A stretch of 64,000 nt of DNA from Devosia limi DSM 17137. GTDB taxonomy: Bacteria; Pseudomonadota; Alphaproteobacteria; Rhizobiales; Devosiaceae. Below are positions 8,189 through 15,950 of this stretch, piece after piece. A model generated the notes under the pieces. That model ran no database searches and was not told where the DNA came from. It worked only from the letters and a program-made list of their open reading frames with translations. The stretch's first letter is position 1. Each line of letters begins with the position of its first letter. A program made the translations under genes and the position numbers. The stretch is taken from NCBI RefSeq assembly GCF_900128975.1, contig NZ_FQVC01000004.1, positions 270,700-334,699 on the forward strand. The letters run 5' to 3'.

Positions 8189-10030
8189 ATGGGTCTTACA
8201 ACGTCGCTGAATAATGCCGTCTCGGGCTTGCGGACCAATCAGGATTCGCTCGATATCCTGAGCCGCAATATCGCCAATCAGGGGACGCCGGGCTATCACC
8301 GGCAGTCGCTGACCGTTGTCGACTACAATTCACAGTCGTCCAGCTATGCCCGCACCGTTGGGGTCGAGCGGGCCTTCAATTCGAGCCTGCAGACCTATTA
8401 TACGCGGCAGGTGTCAGACACCGCCAATTCCGGCGTTCAGGCCAATTATCTCGATCGCCTGCAGGGCTTCCTGGGCAAGCCGGGTTCGGCCAATTCGCTC
8501 GATACCGTCTATGGCAAGCTGCAGAATTCGCTGAAGAGCCTTTCGACCAGCCCTGACGACTACACCGTGCGCGCGCAGGTCGTGGCGCAGGCCCAGTCCA
8601 TGGCCGAGACCCTCAACCGGCTCTCCAACAATATCCAGGGCATGCGGCAGGAGACGGAGGGGCAGATTGCCGCCAACGTCCACAATCTGAACGGCATGAT
8701 GTCGTCGTTGCAGGAGGTCAATGCGCGTCTGCTCGATCTGGGCATGACCGATACCTCGCGCTCGGCCTTGCTGGATCAGCGCGATCGCCTGGTGTCCTCT
8801 GTTGCAGAGTTGATCGACGTTCGCGCCGACTACCGCCCCGATGGCACCGTTGCGCTGATGACCCGTTCGGGCGTCGGGCTGCTTGATGGCGGCGGCTCGA
8901 CTTTCAGCTTTGAAAGCGCTGGTTCGCTGGCGGCGACCTCTGAATTCGATCACAATCCGGACGCCAGCAAGGTCGGCCGGCTGCTGCTGACCACGCCATC
9001 GGGCCTGCAGGTTGATCTGGTGTCTGAAGGCGTGCTGCAGGGCGGCGAGCTGGCGGGCCTGATCACGCTGCGCGACAAGACCCTGGTGGAAGCGCAGTCG
9101 CAGCTCGATGAGATCGCTGCCGGGCTGGCCCAGGCGTTCTCGACCGTACAGACGCCGGGTACGGAGATCGCCGGCGGTTTCTCCAGCGACCTGTCGGGGA
9201 TGGCGGCGGGCAATGACCTGCTGCTCAAGATCAAGGTTGGCGGCGTCGAGCAGAACGTCAAGATCGTCAACACCACCGAGCCTGGCGTTGACTATCGGGA
9301 CGCTGCCGGTAATCGCGTCATCGGTGTCAACATGGATGCCGGCGCTGCCGCAGCATCGGCCCAGCTGCAGCTGGCGTTCAACACGCCAAGCGCTGCGGGG
9401 CCGGCTCTGGGCATTACCGTCAATGCCAATGGCAATGCGCTCGAGTTCACCGGTGACAGCAATATTGAAATTGCCGGGCTGACCAAGCGTGCGACCTCGC
9501 AGGGATTGCAGGGTGACGGGCTCGCCATGTCCCTGTTCGTCGATGGGGGCAATGCCTTTACCAACAGCATCAATGGCAATCCGCCGCAGAAGCTGGGCTT
9601 TGCTGCACGTATTTCGGTCAACCCGGCCGTCATCGCCGACAACCGCCTGCTGGTGCAGGACAAGGCCGGCCAGACGCTGGGCAATGCCGATCGCGCCAAT
9701 TACCTGGTCGATCAGCTGGCCAATATGAAATTCGCCACCGGCGGCGATGGCTCGGTCAACAACGGCCGGTTCCAGATGACCGGCAATCTGAACGACGTGA
9801 TCAACCAGGTCATCAATTTCCAGGGGTCTTCGATCAACGCAGCCCTGACCAGGCGCGATGACCGGCAGCTGACGCTCGACACGGTGATCCAGCAGATGGA
9901 TTCCGAGTACGGGGTCGATGTGAACTCGGAAATGGCCCGGCTGATGGAGCTGCAGAACTCATACTCGGCCAATGCGCGGGTGGTTTCAGTGGTCAAGGAA
10001 TTGCTCGACGCCCTGTTTGGCGCCGTTTAG
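8189..10030 (+). CDS. flgK: Flagellar hook-associated protein 1 FlgK
   Basis: The 613-residue HAP1 joins hook and filament. The N-terminus (SLNNAVSGLRTNQDSLD, then SRNIANQGTPGYHRQ) and the C-terminal SEMARLMELQNSYSANARVV are the typical D0/D1 halves; the central region is variable. AGGAG lies upstream of the ATG. The 69-bp gap after flgE holds a GC-rich hairpin near 8139-8162 without a T-run, so cotranscription with flgE and partial attenuation are both possible. flgL follows after 11 bp. Confidence 0.93.
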   Translation: MGLTTSLNNAVSGLRTNQDSLDILSRNIANQGTPGYHRQSLTVVDYNSQSSSYARTVGVERAFNSSLQTYYTRQVSDTANSGVQANYLDRLQGFLGKPGSANSLDTVYGKLQNSLKSLSTSPDDYTVRAQVVAQAQSMAETLNRLSNNIQGMRQETEGQIAANVHNLNGMMSSLQEVNARLLDLGMTDTSRSALLDQRDRLVSSVAELIDVRADYRPDGTVALMTRSGVGLLDGGGSTFSFESAGSLAATSEFDHNPDASKVGRLLLTTPSGLQVDLVSEGVLQGGELAGLITLRDKTLVEAQSQLDEIAAGLAQAFSTVQTPGTEIAGGFSSDLSGMAAGNDLLLKIKVGGVEQNVKIVNTTEPGVDYRDAAGNRVIGVNMDAGAAAASAQLQLAFNTPSAAGPALGITVNANGNALEFTGDSNIEIAGLTKRATSQGLQGDGLAMSLFVDGGNAFTNSINGNPPQKLGFAARISVNPAVIADNRLLVQDKAGQTLGNADRANYLVDQLANMKFATGGDGSVNNGRFQMTGNLNDVINQVINFQGSSINAALTRRDDRQLTLDTVIQQMDSEYGVDVNSEMARLMELQNSYSANARVVSVVKELLDALFGAV

Positions 10031-10041
10031 GGAGCACGTAG

Positions 10042-11943
10042 ATGATCGTCAACAAGTCGATGTATCCGATCCAGACCGGATTCTCCGTCATCTCCCAGAT
10101 GCAGGACAAGATGGCGACGCTGCAGATGCAGCTGGGCACCGGGGCCAAGTCGCCAACCCTGGCCGGCATGGGCCGCGACCTGCCGCTGTCGCTGAGCGTG
10201 CGTCAGCGCCTCGATCGTATCGAAGGGTTCTCGGCCAGTATCGAGACCGTCAACCTGCGCCTGAGCTTTCTCGACAAGACCCTGTCGCGCTTCGACAAGA
10301 TCGAGGGCGAAGCCCGCAATTCGGCCATTCAGGGCCAGTACGGCACCGGCAATATCAACATGGCGACCTTGCCGGACCTGTCCCGGGCCCGGTTCGACGA
10401 AATTGTCACCATGCTGAATTCGGAAGTGGCCGGCCGCTACCTGTTCGGTGGCGCCGCGACCGATGCGCCGCCGCTGCCCAATACCAATGAACTGCTCGAA
10501 GGGGCAGGGGGCCGCGCCGGCTTCAAGACCGTGGTCAGCGAGCGCAAGGCCGCCGATCTCGGTGCCAATGGCTATGGCCGCGTCAATACCGGCATTGCCG
10601 GTGGCACGGTGACCCTTGGCGAGGACGGGGTGCACCCGTTCGGGCTCAAATTGTCCAATATCTCGACCACCGCCGCCAATACCTCCGTGACCTACACTTC
10701 GCCGGCCGCCACCAATCCGCCGACGGCCAAGAATCTGAGCGTGACCTTTGCGCCGGCTCCGGCCGAGCAGATCAGGGCCGGCGAATCCGTAACCATGGGC
10801 TTCACGCTGCCCGACGGCACCGAGACCCAGATAACGCTGCGCGCCACCACCGATAACCCGCCGGGCGCGGGCGAGTTCACTATCGGCACCGACGCCGATG
10901 CGACTGCCGCCAATTTCAAGGGTGCGCTCGAGACCCGGCTGACCCAGGTCGGCGGCTCCGAGCTGGCCGGGGCGTCGGTCTATGAGGCGAGCGAGAACTT
11001 CTTCAACGGCGCCGGCGAGCCGGTGCTGCGCGTTTCGGGCAATCCAGCCACGTCCCTGCGCGTTGGCACCGAGGCCGACACCGTGATGTGGTATCGCGGC
11101 CAGAGCCCGGCAATTGCTGCCGAGGGGCTGGGGCGGCTGGGGATTGCCACCAACGCCAATGCAGTCACGCTGGCGGAAGATGCCCCGGTCTCGCCCAAGC
11201 ATGGCTTCCAGCTGACCGATGTGAGCCTGTCGACGGCCAACATCACCACTGCCCACACCGCGACCGATCCGAGCAGCATAGCGGTGACTTTCGCCAATGT
11301 GCCGGCCGAAGACGAAGCCGTCACCATGACGCTGACCAAGCCGGATGGCACCAGCAGCACCCTGACGCTGACGGCGGTTAGCGGGACGCCCGGCCCGGGC
11401 CAGTTCCGCATCGGTGGCGATGTCAACAGCACGGCCGCCAACTTCTCCACCGCGCTCAATGCCAGCGTCACCATTGCTGCCAAGGCCGCCGAGGGCAATC
11501 CGCGCCAGAGCGTCACCGCCCAGATCGATGACAGCACCAGCACGGCCTATGGCATGCAGGGCAATGAAGACGGGTTCCTGCGCATGGTGCGCTCGCTTGG
11601 CGCCATGTCTGTCGAGACCTATCCGGACAGCGACCCCAATGCCAAGGGGCGCTTTGACGCCATGGCGACGCGCCAGCATTCCCAGCTGTCGGAAGCGCAC
11701 AATTCCAAGCGCGGCTCGATCGAGATCCTGACCATGGAACTGGGTATTGCCCAGGGCTCGCTCGAGAATACCGCCAAGCGCCACACCGACTACAAGTCGC
11801 AGCTGGACAACCTGTTGAGCGATGTCGAAACGGTCTCCAAGGAAGATGTCTCCATGGAAATCCTGGCGCTGCAGACCCGCATGCAGGCCAGTTACCAGGT
11901 GACCGCCATGGTCAGCAAACTGAGCCTGGCGAACTACCTGTAA
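10042..11943 (+). CDS. flgL: Flagellar hook-associated protein 3 FlgL, enlarged
   Basis: The 633-residue HAP3 is the second hook-filament junction protein. Residues 1-150 and about 505-633 show the flagellin-like D0/D1 coiled-coil halves, including the EVAGRYLFGG segment and the C-terminal MEILALQTRMQASYQV. The middle is much longer than usual; FlgL is commonly near 300-350 residues. It contains two related blocks, about residues 183-300 and 369-475, each running from a VTL-x-ED start through a P-DGT beta segment to a TAANF end. This is an internal duplication of a surface domain. It closes the flgE-flgK-flgL operon before a strong bidirectional terminator. Confidence 0.9.
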   Translation: MIVNKSMYPIQTGFSVISQMQDKMATLQMQLGTGAKSPTLAGMGRDLPLSLSVRQRLDRIEGFSASIETVNLRLSFLDKTLSRFDKIEGEARNSAIQGQYGTGNINMATLPDLSRARFDEIVTMLNSEVAGRYLFGGAATDAPPLPNTNELLEGAGGRAGFKTVVSERKAADLGANGYGRVNTGIAGGTVTLGEDGVHPFGLKLSNISTTAANTSVTYTSPAATNPPTAKNLSVTFAPAPAEQIRAGESVTMGFTLPDGTETQITLRATTDNPPGAGEFTIGTDADATAANFKGALETRLTQVGGSELAGASVYEASENFFNGAGEPVLRVSGNPATSLRVGTEADTVMWYRGQSPAIAAEGLGRLGIATNANAVTLAEDAPVSPKHGFQLTDVSLSTANITTAHTATDPSSIAVTFANVPAEDEAVTMTLTKPDGTSSTLTLTAVSGTPGPGQFRIGGDVNSTAANFSTALNASVTIAAKAAEGNPRQSVTAQIDDSTSTAYGMQGNEDGFLRMVRSLGAMSVETYPDSDPNAKGRFDAMATRQHSQLSEAHNSKRGSIEILTMELGIAQGSLENTAKRHTDYKSQLDNLLSDVETVSKEDVSMEILALQTRMQASYQVTAMVSKLSLANYL

Positions 11944-12034
11944 GAGGCAAAACCAGTCGGGCGCCGCATCAGGCAACGCCCCTCACTCGCCCCAAGCGGG
12001 TCGCCCTCTCCTCCAGGACGCGCGATACGGACAA

Positions 12035-12070
12035 CAAAAAAGCCCCCGATCTGCATCGGGGGCTTTTTGT
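12035..12070. terminator. Bidirectional terminator between flgL and flaF
   Basis: A perfect 10-bp stem (AGCCCCCGAT) with a 4-nt loop, flanked by an A-run on the left and a T-run on the right. It can end flgL (+) and flaF (-) transcripts. Confidence 0.9.
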
Positions 12071-12084
12071 TGCAATGAGGTGCC

Positions 12085-12462
12085 TCAGGCGGGCATTGAG
12101 CGCAGGCCGGCGGCGATCTGGCGATTGATGTTGATCATGCCGTCCAGGGTCTGCGGCGCGGGTTCGATCATCATTTCGCGGGTCTGGTTCAGCACGAACA
12201 GGCCGAGATTGACGATGTTCTGGCGGGTCTGGGCCGGCAGCGGATTATCCGCGCCATTGGCCGAGCTCATGAAGATGGTCCAGAGCTTGCGGTTGAAGGT
12301 CAGGGCAGGCGGCAAAAGGTCGAAATCGGTGGGCCAGGTGTCGCGGATCGCCTGCAACCGGGCTGCGGCCTTGATCAACAAGGCGGCTTCGCGCTCTCGC
12401 GGCGATTCAGTCGCCTTGGCTGTCTGCTGATAGGCGAGTGCCCCGTGATGCTGCATTTGCAA
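12085..12462 (-). CDS. flaF: Flagellar biosynthesis regulator FlaF
   Basis: The 125-residue all-helical protein matches FlaF, an alphaproteobacterial factor needed for flagellin synthesis and secretion. The N-terminus YQQTAKATESPREREAAL and the central NRKLWTIFMS are the family's conserved blocks. In Caulobacter FlaF acts with FlbT, FlaF promoting and FlbT repressing flagellin production. Its start at 12462 (or ATG 12456) lies inside the flbT coding region, giving an overlap of about 50 bases and implying tight translational linkage. Confidence 0.92.
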   Translation of the reverse strand: MQMQHHGALAYQQTAKATESPREREAALLIKAAARLQAIRDTWPTDFDLLPPALTFNRKLWTIFMSSANGADNPLPAQTRQNIVNLGLFVLNQTREMMIEPAPQTLDGMININRQIAAGLRSMPA

Positions 12463-12832
12463 TCAGATCCTCTTCGAACTGGATCAGCTGTTTGGCCGAC
12501 TTCAGAGCTTTGTATAAGGCCCCAGTTAAGATGTCGTTATTGATCCTATCAACGATTGCCGTACTCGAGGGCGCTGCCGTGACGATGTCGTTAATCAGCG
12601 AAAAATACTCGCTGCGCAGAATGTCGGTATTGTTCTCGATGTACATGATCTGGACGGCCAGATAGACGCGCTTGGCCGGGGTGTCGGCGGTCGCTGGCGT
12701 CAGGATATCCTTCTCGCGCAGGATGGGCGCCTGGCCCTCGATAAACAGCCGTGTACGCTGGTCGGAATTGGTGATGATGCAATTGCCCACCAACAGCTTT
12801 TCACCCGGCTTCAGTTCGACCTTGAGCGCCAT
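12407..12832 (-). CDS. flbT: Flagellin mRNA regulator FlbT
   Basis: The 141-residue protein matches FlbT, which in Caulobacter binds the 5' leader of flagellin mRNA and lowers its stability until hook assembly is complete. The N-terminal LKPGEKLLVGNCIITN and the QIMYIENNTDILRSEYF stretch are typical of the family. It sits just downstream of fliC on the same strand, behind a strong terminator, and upstream of flaF, with which it overlaps. This fliC-flbT-flaF order fits its regulatory target. Confidence 0.92.
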   Translation of the reverse strand: MALKVELKPGEKLLVGNCIITNSDQRTRLFIEGQAPILREKDILTPATADTPAKRVYLAVQIMYIENNTDILRSEYFSLINDIVTAAPSSTAIVDRINNDILTGALYKALKSAKQLIQFEEDLIANAASRGTRLSADSQGD

Positions 12833-12891
12833 TCGGCCCGCCTCCGGATTGAATCACTTCGCGGCGAGTGTAACCCACTGCGCGTGTACGC

Positions 12892-12926
12892 GAAAAAAGA
12901 AAAAGGCGGGCCGGGGCCCGCCTTTT
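12892..12926 (-). terminator. Rho-independent terminator of fliC
   Basis: The stem GGCGGGCC/GGCCCGCC, extended by A-T pairs, is followed on the minus strand by a long T-rich tail. It lies between the fliC stop and flbT. Confidence 0.9.
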
Positions 12927-12948
12927 CCAATCTGTGGCTAAGCCGCTA

Positions 12949-14493
12949 TTAGCGGAGCAGCTGCAGCACGCCCTGATCGGCCTGGTTGGCCATCGACAGG
13001 GTCGAGGAGGCCAGCGACTGACGGGTCTGGAGAGCCATCATGTTGGCAGCTTCCTGGTTCATGTCGGCCAGGGTCAGGTTGCCAGCACCGGTTTCCAGGG
13101 TGTTGATCATCGACTTGGTGAAGTCCTGACGGTTCTGAACGATCGAGAGGTTCGAACCGAAGGCCGAAGCCTGCGAACGGACCGAGTTCAGACCGGCCTT
13201 AACTTCGTCCAGAAACTTGTCGATGCCGGCATCGCTGTCGAGATCGGCAGCGGTCAGGGTGGTGGTCAGCTTCAGGGTGCCGGCGTTGACTGCCTCTTCA
13301 CCCTTGGTCTGGATGTCGATCGAGGAGGTGCCGGTTTCGTTGAAGGTGATCTTCAGCTTGTCGCCACGCAGCAGGTTGATACCGTTGAACGAAGCATCGT
13401 CCGACAGCTTGTCGAGCTGGTCGCGCAGTTCGTTGAACTGGTTGGCCAGATCCGAACGAACCTTGTTACCGTCGATCTTGTTGGCGCCGGTCGAGGTGCC
13501 ATCGATCACGCCAGTGCTCGAAACACCACCAAGGTTGAGTTCCTGAGTCGACAGGTTCTCGATGCGCAGCTTGCCGTTGTCGTTCGAAGCGCGCAGCTTG
13601 CCCTTGAGGCCAGCGTGGTTGTTCACTTCGTTGACCAGCTGATCGACGCTCTTGGAGGCGGCGGCAGTGGCAGGAACTTCTGGAGTACCCGGAACTGCCG
13701 GGGTACCAGGAACAGCGGCGGAACCGGCGACGGTTGCCGGGGTGCCCATGATTGCTGCAGTAGTGCCGTTCCCGTTGCCGCCAGCGTCGGCGATCGAAAT
13801 GCCAGTACCAGCGGCATTCTGCAGGCGAAGTTCGCCACCATCGACGTCGGCAACGGTCGAACCGACAGCAGTGTTGATCTTTCCGGCGGCGGCGGCGGCG
13901 TCGTCCCCGTCGGCGAGGGTGACGTTGAAGTCAACTCCAGCAACGGTAACGGTGACGTCACCGGCCGTCACAGCGGTAAGGTCAGCACCGCCAACACCAG
14001 TCACCGAAGAGGTAACAGCGGGAGTGCCTGGGACCGCAGGCGTGCCGGGAACCGCGGGGGTGCCTGCGGTTGCTGCTGTGCCCAGAGCGATGGTGATCGG
14101 TGTTGCGCCAATGGAGCCACCGTCGAACGAGATGCTCTCGGCATCGGTCAGGTTCGGCCCGATTTCGAGCGATGCCGTCTGGAACGACTTGTCCTGGCGA
14201 GCCTGGCGCAGGGTCGACTGCATCGATTCCAGGTTCTTGGTGATGGCGGACAGGCCATTGTCAGCAGCTTCGATGGTCTTGATGCCGTTAGCCATCGAGT
14301 CCATCAGGTTGTTCAGGTCACCGGCGCGGCTGTTCAGCGAAGCAGCGGTGAAAAAGTTGGTTGGGTTGTCCAGTGCCGAGTTGACCTTGTTGCCCGTCGA
14401 GAGACGGTCCTGGGTCTTGGCCATCAGCGTCGCCGTATTCTGCAGCGACGAGAGGTTGGAACGGACGGCTTTGGAAAGATTGATATCGGCCAT
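12949..14493 (-). CDS. fliC: Flagellin FliC with a large central insertion
   Basis: The 514-residue filament subunit has standard D0/D1 halves: residues 1-120 contain VRSNLSSLQNTATLMAKTQD and LDNPTNFFTAASLNSRA, and residues about 425-514 end in MANQADQGVLQLLR. The surface-exposed middle carries an unusual block. Proline-rich PAVPGTP repeats at about 144-160 and 259-275 bracket a ~100-residue Ala/Gly/Val beta-rich segment. A second variable segment follows to about residue 340. No cysteines are present. Its leader carries a near-consensus CtrA box and a weak sigma-54-like site; FlbT and FlaF are encoded next door. Confidence 0.93.
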   Translation of the reverse strand: MADINLSKAVRSNLSSLQNTATLMAKTQDRLSTGNKVNSALDNPTNFFTAASLNSRAGDLNNLMDSMANGIKTIEAADNGLSAITKNLESMQSTLRQARQDKSFQTASLEIGPNLTDAESISFDGGSIGATPITIALGTAATAGTPAVPGTPAVPGTPAVTSSVTGVGGADLTAVTAGDVTVTVAGVDFNVTLADGDDAAAAAGKINTAVGSTVADVDGGELRLQNAAGTGISIADAGGNGNGTTAAIMGTPATVAGSAAVPGTPAVPGTPEVPATAAASKSVDQLVNEVNNHAGLKGKLRASNDNGKLRIENLSTQELNLGGVSSTGVIDGTSTGANKIDGNKVRSDLANQFNELRDQLDKLSDDASFNGINLLRGDKLKITFNETGTSSIDIQTKGEEAVNAGTLKLTTTLTAADLDSDAGIDKFLDEVKAGLNSVRSQASAFGSNLSIVQNRQDFTKSMINTLETGAGNLTLADMNQEAANMMALQTRQSLASSTLSMANQADQGVLQLLR

Positions 14494-14543
14494 TTATGGC
14501 ATCCTTTTCTAGGAGTCGATTACGAAACGCCTCTTCCTGAGAC

Positions 14544-14559
14544 ATCGAAATCCTTGCCA
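14544..14559 (-). promoter_or_regulatory. Possible sigma-54 promoter of fliC
   Basis: On the minus strand TGGCAAGGATTTCGAT keeps the -24 TGGCA and correct spacing but has GA instead of GC at -12. It lies about 50 nt upstream of the fliC ATG, so placement is right but the match is imperfect. Confidence 0.4.
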
Positions 14560-14567
14560 GACAGGTC

Positions 14568-14582
14568 ATAAGGATTCGTTAA
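14568..14582 (-). promoter_or_regulatory. CtrA-like box upstream of fliC
   Basis: On the minus strand TTAA-CGAATCC-TTAT differs from TTAA-N7-TTAA at one base. It lies ~75 bp upstream of the fliC start codon, just upstream of the sigma-54-like site. Confidence 0.5.
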
Positions 14583-14636
14583 ATCCATGTCGGATTCTTG
14601 CACCGACTTTGTTGGTATCGCCGGTTTGCGAATAGC

Positions 14637-14660
14637 AAAAAGCCCCGGAAACCGGGGCTC
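14637..14660 (-). terminator. Terminator of the flgI operon
   Basis: The stem AGCCCCGG/CCGGGGCT with an AAA loop is followed on the minus strand by a short T-run. It ends the minus-strand transcript whose last gene stops at 14703. Confidence 0.8.
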
Positions 14661-14702
14661 TGGCTTGTTTGTGGCAGGAAGTGCCTCGTGACGGTGCGTT
14701 AA

Positions 14703-15044
14703 CTAGACGACGAGGTCGCGCAGCCGCAGTTCGGACTCGGGGGGAATCGGGGCATTGCCGATGCGCAGGAACAATTCGTCCAGGGTTTCAGGGCGCGGGG
14801 GCAGATTGCCGGCAATCACCGCGGCGGCAAACATCGAGCCAGCCGGGGCGGGGGGCGGCGGAGCGGGCCGCTCCTGTTCCTGGCGGGAACCGTCGCGCTT
14901 GGGGAAATTGTCGCCGGTTTCCGGGCTGCTCGGCGCCGGTGGAGCACTGTCAGGCAACAGGGCGCGGTCGCCGGTCTGATGGCGTGATCGCAAGTCGCCC
15001 ATATTGGCATTTCCCGGCGATACGGGATCGATGGCGTAGACCAT
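14703..15044 (-). CDS. Small proline-rich protein in the flgI operon, unknown function
   Basis: The 113-residue product is not one I recognise. It is Pro/Ala-rich and low in complexity in its first 70 residues (a PAPPPPAPAG run near residues 60-69), then has a short ordered-looking tail, PETLDELFLRIGNAPIPPESELRLRDL. There is no signal peptide or membrane segment. It is the last gene before a strong terminator and lies 103 bp below the FlbY/FlgN-like gene. An 18-bp perfect palindrome in that gap may give it its own control. A flagellar accessory role is inferred from position only. Confidence 0.55.
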   Translation of the reverse strand: MVYAIDPVSPGNANMGDLRSRHQTGDRALLPDSAPPAPSSPETGDNFPKRDGSRQEQERPAPPPPAPAGSMFAAAVIAGNLPPRPETLDELFLRIGNAPIPPESELRLRDLVV

Positions 15045-15102
15045 GACGCTGTCCTAACCTGGCACCAATGCCGTCCGCAGGATAGGACAGCCAGAATTTC
15101 TG

Positions 15103-15120
15103 TCAACTTGCGCAAGTTGA
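15103..15120. promoter_or_regulatory. Perfect 18-bp palindrome, putative operator
   Basis: TCAACTTGCGCAAGTTGA is perfectly self-complementary, with a looser echo (GTCAAATTGCGGCAAGT) directly after it. It lies 60-75 bp upstream of the 113-residue orphan gene on the minus strand. Regulator unknown. Confidence 0.45.
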
Positions 15121-15147
15121 TCCAGTTTTCGTCAAATTGCGGCAAGT

Positions 15148-15615
15148 CTAAAGCGCGCGATTGACGGCAATGCCGCGGGCAGAACTGGATGGATCGTTAG
15201 CAATCGTGCCGGCCCGTCCGTAAACGTGGGTGCGCTCTTTCTGGCCGACAACTTTGGCGACGTCGGTGAGCAAGTCTTCGGTGACCGTGCGGGCAGTTGC
15301 CAGGACGCGCAGATTTTCCGCCATCTGGGTGGCAAGGCTTTCATGGCCGTTGCGCAGGCGATCGACGGCGCTGGGGGCTTCCTGCTTGAGTCGCTCCGTC
15401 TGGCGCTGCACCGAGCGGGCCAGCACCACATAGTCCTGGGCCAGCCGCGCCTTGTCGGGCGTGAGAATGCTGGCCTGGCGCATATGGCCGGCGCGCAGCA
15501 GCGTGGTTTCCTGGTTCATCACATCGACCAGCGCGGTGAGCGCGGATTCGGCGCGCGCGCATAGTTCGGTGGCCGGCAGGGTGTCGAGGGCGGCAAGGCG
15601 GGCTGCGGCGGTCAT
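15148..15615 (-). CDS. FlbY/FlgN-like flagellar protein
   Basis: The 155-residue, almost entirely helical protein resembles FlgN-type export chaperones. Their usual pattern of a helical body carrying the run of Asn/Thr/Leu-rich heptads is seen around ESALTALVDVMNQETTLLRAGH. In Caulobacter the flgI-cheL operon ends with flbY at the same place, so it is probably the counterpart. FlgN chaperones hold FlgK and FlgL before export. It overlaps the rod-binding gene by four bases. Similarity is weak and the name is tentative. Confidence 0.6.
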   Translation of the reverse strand: MTAAARLAALDTLPATELCARAESALTALVDVMNQETTLLRAGHMRQASILTPDKARLAQDYVVLARSVQRQTERLKQEAPSAVDRLRNGHESLATQMAENLRVLATARTVTEDLLTDVAKVVGQKERTHVYGRAGTIANDPSSSARGIAVNRAL

Positions 15616-15950
15616 TTGGCTGAATATCCCTTGAGAGATGAACTGGATTGGGTTGCGAAGGGCTGGTTCTGGGCTGCTTCCTGCAGCGCCATCAGGTCGC
15701 CCATGATCTGGTCGGCAATGCCGAGGCCGCCGTTCTGGGCCATGGTGGCCGCAAGCTGTTCGGTCTGCATGGAGCGCCAGGTCTCCTCGCCGAAGCCGCC
15801 GCCGAACGGTCCGTCGCTTTTGACGCCGGCAAACATTTCCTTGACCAGGGTATTGAGGAACACGCCCTCGAATTCCTCGGCCTGCTGGCGCACACGGGCG
15901 ACCTGCGATGGCGAGAGCGACGAGGCTGGAAGGCCGGAGGTGATGTTCAT
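15612..15950 (-). CDS. Rod-binding protein (FlgJ N-terminal type, CheL-like)
   Basis: The 112-residue protein corresponds to the N-terminal rod-binding domain of FlgJ, with the QQAEEFEGVFLNTLVKEMF signature at about residues 22-40 and a following GGFGEETWRSMQTEQLA block. There is no muramidase domain, as usual in alphaproteobacteria, so peptidoglycan cutting must be done by another protein. The family caps or scaffolds the growing rod in the periplasm. The start codon ATG 15950 overlaps the flgI stop; downstream it overlaps the FlbY/FlgN-like gene, so the three genes are coupled. Confidence 0.85.
   Translation of the reverse strand: MNITSGLPASSLSPSQVARVRQQAEEFEGVFLNTLVKEMFAGVKSDGPFGGGFGEETWRSMQTEQLAATMAQNGGLGIADQIMGDLMALQEAAQNQPFATQSSSSLKGYSAK

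Noticed and set aside
10027..11976. A 649-codon open frame on the minus strand
   Set aside because: Antisense to flgL, with Gly/Arg/His-rich composition typical of a shadow frame.
13650..13740. PAVPGTP coding repeats as a CRISPR or minisatellite array
   Set aside because: They are short in-frame codon repeats within fliC, without spacers or conserved repeat length.
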